NCBI GenBank assembly: GCA_003868215.1
Contig: QWDQ01000075.1
Span: 39,345 to 103,344, forward strand
From: Pseudophaeomoniella oleicola
Lineage: Eukaryota; Ascomycota; Eurotiomycetes; Phaeomoniellales; Phaeomoniellaceae
DNA length: 64,000 nucleotides
Direction of reading: 5' to 3'
Below, in pieces: positions 56,782-64,000 of this stretch. Made by a program: the position numbers and the translations under genes. The notes beneath the pieces are model-generated. The model saw only the letters and a list, made by a program, of their open reading frames with translations, searched no databases and was not told the DNA's origin. The first letter of the stretch is position 1. Each line of letters starts with the position of its first letter.

Positions 56782-58237
56782 CTAAGAATAGAATGCGGAT
56801 TTTTGAAAGCTCTCCCCCGAGATGTCTCCAACCTTCCCTGAAGCCGCTGGTTTCCCGGAGACGCTGTCAAGGCTTCGTGCCCTTGTCTGATCATCAAGGG
56901 TTGCACTGCCATTCAACGTTGCCGTCCTGCTTCCTGGAGCACTTCCAGTCATAATCGCAGCTTGTTGTGGTCGTCTCTGGATGGTCTCAAGATATGGATT
57001 GGGAAGATATCCAACTTGTCCATTTCGCGCCCTGCACCGCCACCAATCTGATGAGTTTCCCATAGGATCCGTTTTGCTCAGAACTGCAACGAGGTCACCC
57101 TTCTTGACAGCAAGGTCAATGCCTTGCGCTTGACCGGCTGGCGTGTAATCGTATAGTACACGGCAGAAGTCAAGCTTCGACGGGTCAATTGGTCCTGACT
57201 GCTGGCCATTGGGGCCTTCCACTAGATTTTGTTGCCTTTTCATTTCTTCCTCCTGAGAACGGGCAAGTGCCCGTATCATTTTACCCATTAAATAGGGCAG
57301 ACCGAAGACCGCTACCAGAAACATTATGAAGGGCTTTTTGGAAGGCCGTGGAGGTACCGGAGATCCATCAGGAAGCCGGGATTGCGTACTAGGTGATGAT
57401 CCAGACATGAAAGATGCAAAAGCTGACGGCGTCAATGACGTCGCATCAGCCGGTGGAGGCCGACCCGTCAGCTTTGCAAACAATGTCCGAAGCCATCGCA
57501 TCAATGTAAATATACCGAGAACAGATCCCAACGTGTTCCTCAGATTACCGAATTGCTCTGCAACAGACACCATCGCTAACAAACTTAGTACAAACAAAGT
57601 CAATGGGGTCACCAGCGTAGACTTACCGAAAAATGACGAATGTGTTGCCATATACGTGCTTTCTAACATTTGCGCAAATCCACCGAATGCACCAACAATG
57701 CTTTCGATAATTTGAAAGGTCGCTTGAGTGCTTTGGTTGAATGAATTCGTCAGACTGTTGGGATCATTCGGAGGTTGACCCATCATGCCACCATATCCAC
57801 CGCCGCCGTACATGCCACCTCCATACATTCCCCCATATCCGCCGCCATACATGGAATTCATGCCGCTCATGCCGCTCATGCCGAACCGTGAGTAAGGGGA
57901 ATTGTAAGATGAATATCCGCCATATCCCCCATAGCTGCCTGTTCCCATACGATTGGCACCATATGGAGAATAATTGGACGCTGTTTGATTGACTACCGAT
58001 GAGAGACTATTAGGTCTATCCGGAAGCGCTGGAGGATCTGACGGCGATGGGCCCGTCGCAGAGAGTGAGGAGGCCGTCAGTGAAGACGACGGCGCCGACG
58101 ACGAGATATTGTTGATGTCGTTGAGACCTAATACGGCATCAGCATACCCATAAATGAGAATAGACGGCACTGCCATTCTTACTATTCGTTGATGTGCCGC
58201 TTCTCTCCCAGGGTTTCGGCGGCGACACGGTCGCCAT
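56782..58237 (-). CDS. pex13: PEX13, peroxisomal docking-complex membrane protein
   Basis: Three exons, 58237-58183, 58127-57627 and 57575-56782, give 449 residues. The first exon supplies the family start MATVSPPKPWERSG. A Gly/Tyr/Met-rich low-complexity region follows (about 75-125, many YGG and MYGG units), then the conserved membrane region (ESTYMATHSSFFAMVSVAEQ, LMRWLRTLFAKLTGRPPPADA, PFIMFLVAVFGLPYLMGKMI) and a C-terminal SH3 domain (CRVLYDYTPAGQAQGIDLAV, DWWRCRARNGQVGYLPNPYL) that binds Pex14 and Pex5. The second intron (57626-57576) is 51 nt and has no in-frame stop, so its retention would add 17 mainly hydrophobic residues without breaking the frame; the conserved sequence is restored only when it is spliced. 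Confidence 0.93.
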
Positions 58238-58704
58238 TGTAGAAGATATCACCGTCCCATCAACCCATACAACGCTGCGTCGTGATTGCAGATGGAATCA
58301 AGAAGACTTTCATCTGCGTTCAGCAGAGTTGTAATCAAGTGCGATTGAAGGTTAGAAATGGAAAATGAACGAAGCAATTGCGACAATGGATGATTGACAG
58401 GATGGCTGGTGCGGAGCCTCGGCACATGCGCATTTTATTCCGCACTTGCATGAGGAAATCGAAGACATTATATTTCCACGGTACTTTTTGAACTAACATT
58501 ACACATCAATGTAGATGCTATCAATGTCAATACTTGCGTTCAACTTCAAAGGTCTATGATACCCTATATGTAAAATGGAATTGGTTATAGGCAAGGTTCG
58601 TTGACTCAAACATGATGTGTGAACAAAATGCTTAACGCTGAGAATCTGCAATGCCTCACTCATCCAACCGTTCGCTGACAGATTCTACCGATCGCTCTGG
58701 CTGG
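58238..58704. other. Intergenic, PEX13 promoter and aldolase 3' flank
   Basis: No supported gene or distinct element is seen. Confidence 0.4.
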
Positions 58705-59927
58705 CTAAGGGTTCAATTCGTCCTCAAATGCCATTATATTCCTGATATGGTCGTTCTGGAATATCGCACTGCCCTGATCCTCAGAGAATGGCCTCAAAGG
58801 CCGCCGTGGTCTCCATCCATAACCAAACTTCCTGCTTAAGAGCATTTTCATGCCGGCAACCTGAAGACCCGACAATCAGCGGCTGGTCCGAATATGCGTA
58901 TTTATACTTACACCGATTTTTATAGCATATCCGTCCGTTTGCGAGATCAAAGCTTGTAGCTTCTTGGCTTCGGCATATTTCCTCGGATCGGATTCTGACT
59001 TCTCACAGAGCTCCCAGAGCCGGACGCACGTGTAGGGAACGAAATTGGGAAGGCCAGATATAGCCCCGGAAGCACCACTCGCCATCGAGGGAAGAAGTAT
59101 GTCGATGAAGCCGTCAATGACCAGAAAGGGCATTCTTTGGTCTTTGCGTGGATATTTTGCTTGGAAGTCGGGGTCATCCACGACCGCAGTGATCCTTGTC
59201 AATTTGCCGACAGACGCACAAGTCAGCTTGATACCGCAGACATTTGGAGCAGCCTTGACGACATCAATGACCAAATCACTGTCGATATCGATGCTTCCGG
59301 AGACGGCTGGAAAATTATACATCATGAGCGGCACGGGCGAACCAGCTGCGATGTCCACGAAGAAACTCTTGAGGGCTTCCGTGTCCCCTTTCAGGGCTCC
59401 TGCGTAATATCCAGGCGGAATCACCATGACACAGTCGGCACCACTTTCTGCGCACTTCTTGGCTAGTTCGATGCTTTCTTTGGTGCTGGATGTCCCAGCA
59501 CCGGCGACAATTGGCATCTTTGTAAGACCGACTTCGTCAAGGGCCGCTCGGGCAGCTTTGATGAGGGTGCATCGTTCATCATGGCTCTGGACGATCCGTT
59601 AGAAAATCCAGACGGGTTCGGCAATTGAGGGAAGATATTATCTGCCAATTACCAGATGTGGTGCTTCACCCATTGAGCCTGCAATGACAGGTACCGTACC
59701 CGCGGACGCAGTGACTGTTGGAGACTTAGCTCCTCAATGATCAAGGCAATCATGGGGATCTCGCATACACTTCACATGGCTTTTGAACGATGGCAAATCT
59801 GGGATTTAAGGTAAGCCATAGACGAACTGTCAAGTCTCGAGGTAAACGCACCTAGCTCTTCTTCATCATCGAAGAAAGTTGGTAAAGGTGTATATATACC
59901 CTTGATCAGCGGTCTTGTGCTATGCAT
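58705..59927 (-). CDS. DHDPS/NAL-family keto-acid aldolase
   Basis: Five exons, 59927-59852, 59798-59769, 59714-59653, 59586-58912 and 58860-58705, total 332 residues. Exon 2 is only 30 nt. Splicing gives the family start KGIYTPLPTFFDDEEELDLP, then HVKFTASAGTVPVIAGSMGEAPHLSHDER, the MMYNFP stretch with the catalytic Tyr, CGIKLTC with the Schiff-base Lys, and a C-terminal GVAGMKMLL. These TIM-barrel class I aldolases cleave or form pyruvate-linked keto acids; fungal relatives include the 2-keto-3-deoxy aldolases of galacturonate (GaaC) and rhamnose (LRA4) catabolism and 4-hydroxy-2-oxoglutarate aldolase. Which substrate applies here is not decided by sequence. It is transcribed divergently from a CTF1-type regulator. 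Confidence 0.88.
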
Positions 59928-60638
59928 TCTGTCACTATCGAATGTCTGCTGTTTGAATGTCCTGAGTAAGCACTACAACGATCACTGCGAGGGCCACGGG
60001 CTATCCTGAAGGTGCCCGGTATTCAACACTGATGCTTAAGACGATTCCGGGTGTCTCGAGCCAACCAACATCGTGGATTTAAACCAGGACATCTCAAGTT
60101 GTAGAAGACGACATCTCTTTTAGTCATAGTACATTGAAGACTGCGAGTCCAGCATGACCTTGAGTTCGACAACTAGATACATAGTACCTGTTCTGTAAAA
60201 TGGACCGATAATGCATGGGACCCACCATATCGCCGAGAGTGAGCCAGACGTCGCTCAATCGCCGAAGAGATCTTCATATCAGTGCTACTTTCCACGCTCA
60301 CTGGCCGCCAGCAGCAGGCCCACTAAAGACACACTGACATCCATTGTTGGTATAATTGGCAAGCTTTCTCTCCACGTAGAGAAGACCGACCTCTGACATC
60401 TTACCTGAGTATACAACTGCTTGGCGTGAGGGGATTGGTAATGCGTAGTAGAGCACTAGGATAAAGTCTGGACGTGAACCTTGGGGACCAGGAAGCTATC
60501 GAGACAACCCCACTTTGGCACTTCATCAGAGCCGTCTGGTTCATGGGATATTTGACCTCAGTCCTGTGGGATGGAACTTGATGTCTTCTCTCAGTTCACC
60601 CCCTCCAGAAGAGACCCGTCCGTGAACGGGTCACTACC
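59928..60638. promoter_or_regulatory. Divergent promoter between aldolase and CTF1-type regulator
   Basis: A 711-base shared upstream region. No ORF is supported. An inverted pair of ACGGGTC/GACCCGT halves lies near 60613-60632 (GACCCGTCCGTGAACGGGTC), immediately before the regulator ATG; its spaced inverted-repeat form resembles a zinc-cluster regulator site and could be self-regulatory. Confidence 0.45.
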
Positions 60639-63070
60639 ATGGAGACAACTGCTGTGAAGACTACGTTGGAAGAAACGGTGGCGCCCAAAACAAGTATGGA
60701 AAGTTGATATGCACATATTGCATTGTACTGATCAGAACCAAGGTCGCTCTGCGTGTACCCATTGCCATCAACGTAAGATACGGTGCGATGCTCAGATCAA
60801 GGGTCTGCCGTGTACCAATTGCATGAACTACGCGCGATCTGATTGTCGCTTACATCAAAAGAAGAGAAAGCGCGCATGCGACCGACTAATTTATCACTCT
60901 TCGCATGGACCGGCTGTCAATCTACCTCCTCTAGCCCCTACTGCTGTACCCGTTGTACCCGTCTCTAGAGAAATCGAGAGCGGAAGCTCGCCAAGTCAAC
61001 ATGAGACAACCTCTGCGCACACCCCATCCGCTGGTTCGGCGCGGTCTAGTAGACAGTTAGGAGGGGATTCAAGTCTAGGCGAAGACAAAACTCATCTGGT
61101 TGAATTCATAGATCACGAAGACATGTGGAAGCGACCAATAGATAAGCAGACAAGAATGACTTATGTTGGTTAGTGAGATGCTCCGGCAGTCTTCCTCTAT
61201 ATGAGCTAACATAGGCCAACAGGATCCGATGTGTCCAATCTCAATTTCCTTGTAAGGCAACAAGGCGGTGGCACAAGTGTCTATCATTATCCGTCGAACC
61301 GTATATCTCGCCGTTACTTAGCTCACGAGCCGGATCGCCGTCCCGTGGAAGCCTTCGAGCTCCCCGACAAGGCTCTTGTGAACGAATTGCTCCACGCGTA
61401 TTTCGAAAAGGTCAATCCCGGCTTTCCAGTCGTTGATGAGGACATCTTCATGGCTCAGTATCGTGCCCGCGATCCTGATAACCCACCCTCTCTTCTACTT
61501 CTACACGCCGTCTTGCTCGTTGGTGCCCATGTTGCTAAACCCTCTCTCGAGCGGGACAAGCTCAAAGCGATGTTCTTCCGACGAGCTAAAATCCTCTTCG
61601 ATACGAGGTTCGAAAAGAATCGAGACACCATCGTGCAAGCCGCCTTGCTCCTCACCTGGCAATCCGACGGTCCGGAGGATATTGCCACCAATGCTTGGTT
61701 CTGGATCGGTGTAGCCTCACGTACGGCTTTAGGGCTTGGTATGCATCGAGACGCCTCTCCTAGTACCTTGATCTCACACAATAAACGTATGTGGCGGAGA
61801 GTGTGGTGGCTGCTGTTTCAATGCGACATGCTTTTGGCTATGCAGTATGGCCGTCCCCAAGCCATGTAAGCCTCCCCCAGAGCGAGTAGCATCGTCATGC
61901 GGCAATTGCATCTACTCTCGTCCATCATGTGATCTCATTAACTGAATCGAATACAGAAATCTTGAAGACTGCGATGTCCAGAAGCTTCAGCCATCGGATT
62001 TCGAAGGATGTGGGTCGAGTCCTGCCATCGACTATAACATTCAGTCTGTTGAGCTGTGCATAATCCTGTCTCGTGCTCTCCGCAAAGTATTTGGACCTAG
62101 TGTTACACCCAGCCAGAGCAAAGACGCGCTCCGGGAAGTTGATGCTGCACTCGCGGGCTGGATGCTATTACTTCCTGACCATCTCCGTCTTCGCCCAACA
62201 CTGACTCTTTCATTTTGGCCTTCAGTCCTTCATCTGACCTACAACAACGCTCTCATTCTGCTCCATCGTCCCAGGCCTCATGCGACTTCAGTCGGAGAGA
62301 CAGCGCCCCATGACGCGGACATTTGCAGCGCAGCAGCAGGCGTGGTCCAGTCGATTTTCGAAAGCCTGCACGCACGGGACCAGATAAAATATCTCTGGAC
62401 CTCTGGTGTCAGTGCATTATTCACAGCAATGATCCAGCTAAGCGTTGAAATCCGCATTTCAAACCCGATCCTTGCAATTTCCGCGTTGAGAAGATACGAT
62501 TCCACCCTCCTCTCGCTCAAAGGACTAGCGGCTTGCTGGCCCAACGCCGAAAGCGTTCTGCACTTCTTCGAGAATTCGACCAAGTTGCAACGGCCGGATC
62601 TGCGCAATATCAGCGATGCCACCAGCAGCCGCAGCACACAGCTTGCGACCACTCCTACTGCTGCCGCCGCTATCAATTCACAATGTAACAAGCAGATCAA
62701 CTCATCACGCACCACCACCACGGTACCAACAGACGAGGACCATCCATGTGTCGTCAACCCCGATAACGAACTTCAGCAGCATGAGCAGCAGCAGACGGGA
62801 GCAACAACACTCGACCCAACGTCAGACCACCAATCCAGCATCCCAGACCCTCCCAGTTTCCCGGACTGGAAACTACTCTTCCCTTCAGTCGTGGTCACCG
62901 GTAACGATGCTGCTGGGCACAACCACGGCGGCGGCGACGATGACCAAGAATGTGGCGACAGTCTTGTTGCTGACGGACTGGATTTCCACGCTTCACGCGA
63001 CGAGTGGCGTGAGATATACTGGCAGCAGACGCCGAAATCGTTTGATGAGATACAGTTGTGGGATGGTTGA
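60639..63070 (+). CDS. CTF1-type (cutinase factor-like) Zn2Cys6 transcription factor
   Basis: Four exons, 60639-60693, 60743-61168, 61223-61865 and 61957-63070, give 745 residues. The first exon reads METTAVKTTLEETVAPKT and splices to the zinc cluster CTHCHQRKIRCDAQIKGLPC then TNCMNYARSDC, followed by basic KKRKRA; the wide CDxxxxGLPCxNC spacing is that of cutinase transcription factor 1 beta. The regulatory domain contains FEKVNPGFPVVDEDIF, LLTWQSDGPEDIATNAWFWI and RRVWWLLFQCDMLLAMQYGRP. The tail is Gln/Thr/Asp-rich. CTF1/FarA-related proteins govern lipid, cutin or other carbon use; the divergent aldolase is the natural candidate target. The ATG at 60709 used by the unspliced frame lies inside the first intron. 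Confidence 0.9.
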
Positions 63071-63321
63071 AAAGGGTTGGAAAATTTAAATGGAATGAAT
63101 TGACTTGATTATGATGTGAGATATGTAATGTAGGTAGGGTAGTTACGTATTAACTAGATGTTCTTTTTATAGAGTGATTCGATACTTAACGCCTTTGTTC
63201 CTATCCTATCCTATCCTATCCTATGCAATTGTTTTTTTTTTTGATTGATGCATGATTACACCACCCCACAAAGATGTCAGTAGGAATGTATAACACCCCA
63301 ACCCCCCATAAACACGATTCC
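63071..63321. repeat. 3' flank with pentanucleotide repeat
   Basis: It contains five tandem CCTAT units near 63202-63224 and a T10-T12 run near 63231. Otherwise it is the convergent 3' flank of the CTF1-type gene and the dioxygenase. Confidence 0.6.
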
Positions 63322-63856
63322 TCACCACTCCTCCTCCTCCCCATCCTCCACCCCCTCCTCAACCATCGCCGCAACCGGCCTCCCCGCCAACGGCGTCAAC
63401 CGAAACGCATGCCTCCTCTCCCCGGCGGGATAATCGAGCGTCTGCGAATGACAAGTCACGCGCTGGTCCCAGACGAGCACGGTTCCCGGTTCGTAGCGCA
63501 CGCGGCACTGGAAGTCGGCGCGTTTGGCGATGTGGTCGAACAGGAAGGTGAGGATGCAGGAGGATTCTTCGGCGGAGTAGCCGACGATGCGTTTGGTGTA
63601 GACGGGGTTTACGTCTGGTGCAGAAAAAGGGGGGAGGGTTAGTTTGGGTTTGAGCCTTTTTGGGGTGGGGGGGTAAGGGGGTCTGGTATGGGTGGAAGGA
63701 AAAGGGGGAGGAGGGGGGGGGGGGGGGGGGGTTTGGGGGGGTTTTTTTGGACTTACAGAGGGCTTTCTTTTTGGGGGGGGGGGGGAGGGTGGGGAGGGGG
63801 TGGTTCGGTGTGGGCCTTGCACGGGGCACCAAAGCACCGTCCCCGTTTTTCCCCCC
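63322..63856 (-). CDS. TauD/TfdA-type dioxygenase, 3' part, disrupted by homopolymer runs
   Basis: The last exon (63614-63322) encodes NPVYTKRIVGYSAEESSCIL and FQCRVRYEPGTVLVWDQRVT then CHSQTLDYPAGERRHAFRLTP: the C-terminal part of an Fe(II)/2-oxoglutarate dioxygenase, with the second iron-binding His and the 2-oxoglutarate-binding Arg. Upstream, a 142-nt intron (63756-63615) splices KKKALY to VNPVY, matching the family's HPVTGxKALYVNPVYTKRI. The residues before KKKALY should read roughly HPVVRTHP but are replaced by Pro codons inside C/G homopolymers. The N-terminal half, with the HxD iron ligands, is not found before the window ends. These enzymes oxidise taurine, sulfonates or related small acids; the substrate is unknown. 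Confidence 0.7.
63700..63792. repeat. Poly-G tracts
   Basis: The plus strand has G runs of more than 20, seven, and about 14 bases separated by short T runs. They occupy the dioxygenase intron and its preceding exon. They may be genuine or a sequencing artefact. Confidence 0.8.
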
Positions 63857-64000
63857 TTGACATGACTCATCATGTTTGCCTTTCCATTTGCCATGTCAAT
63901 GGCTTCACCTGGAACATATAAAGGTTCTCCATCTTGATCATCATGTCTGTCCTTCTCACAGGAGAGGTGAGATTCATCAAATATCACATGTATACTATCC
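63857..64000. other. CpG-free terminal segment of unknown origin
   Basis: The last 144 bases contain no CG dinucleotide, have lower GC than the flanking coding DNA and begin directly after a C/T homopolymer stretch. The minus strand is open (for example DDQDGEPLYVPGEAIDMANG) but does not continue the dioxygenase. It may be foreign or chimeric sequence. Confidence 0.4.

Noticed and set aside
36397-58237. PEX5 and PEX13 as a peroxisome gene cluster
   Set aside because: They are about 18 kb apart with many unrelated genes between; co-occurrence is probably chance.
63359-63832. Proline-rich minus-strand frames in the dioxygenase area
   Set aside because: They are translations of C homopolymers lying in an intron and a damaged exon.
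1-64000. CRISPR array, prophage, bacterial operon or secondary-metabolite core enzyme
   Set aside because: No spaced repeats, phage genes, polyketide synthase or non-ribosomal synthetase modules are present; the gene structure is eukaryotic.
1-64000. tRNA or rRNA genes
   Set aside because: On reading both strands I recognised no T-loop/anticodon arrangement or rRNA core sequence; a covariance-model scan was not possible, so small RNA genes could be missed.

Overview
The window is nuclear DNA of a filamentous ascomycete (Pezizomycotina). Genes sit on both strands. Introns are mostly 42-75 nt with GTRNGY donors, CTNAC/CTGAC branch sites and CAG/TAG acceptors. The gene set (LSD1 with an HMG box, XlnR-type and CTF1-type Zn2Cys6 regulators, CFEM-like and GH93 secreted proteins, PEX5/PEX13) is typical of this group. 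One short AT-rich block looks like a RIP-degraded repeat. I cannot place the organism below subphylum with confidence; a Eurotiomycetes-like fungus is a guess.

Layout. 0.3-3 kb: HELQ/Pol-theta-type helicase. 4.6-5.5 kb: WrbA/Pst2-type quinone reductase whose stop codon has an exact UGA-CUA readthrough context, followed by an open 65-codon tail ending in a CaaX box. 7-10 kb: LSD1-like histone demethylase. 11-12.2 kb: AT-rich island beside a truncated DUF3405-like gene. 12.3-16.5 kb: Zn2Cys6 regulator, glutathione transferase, and an N-terminally incomplete HhH-like protein. 17.3-19 kb: secreted GH32 invertase. 19.8-21.3 kb: MATE transporter. 22-31 kb: housekeeping block of Vps53, Erv46, Mex67 and Yth1. 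31.5-33.2 kb: DUF3807 protein and an unknown multi-exon gene with a repeat-encoded hydrophobic stretch. 33.2-36.4 kb: mostly no recognisable genes. 36.4-43.5 kb: PEX5, mitochondrial-type RRM protein, ornithine carrier and Cgr1. 43.8-45.3 kb: probable decayed gene.

46.5-63 kb is rich in carbon-acquisition genes: a secreted GH93-type exo-arabinanase tail-to-tail with an XlnR/AraR-family activator, a sugar transporter, a DHDPS-family keto-acid aldolase, and a CTF1-type regulator divergent from the aldolase. A CFEM-like wall protein and PEX13 lie between them. By family knowledge these could form a module (arabinan cleavage, sugar uptake, keto-deoxy-sugar cleavage, two regulators), but co-regulation is inferred only from proximity. 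The last 700 bases hold the 3' part of a TauD-type dioxygenase broken up by homopolymer G runs, then 144 bases without any CpG, which may be an assembly artefact.

Exon structures were built by hand from splice signals and family conservation. Where a total coding length is stated it came out as a whole number of codons.
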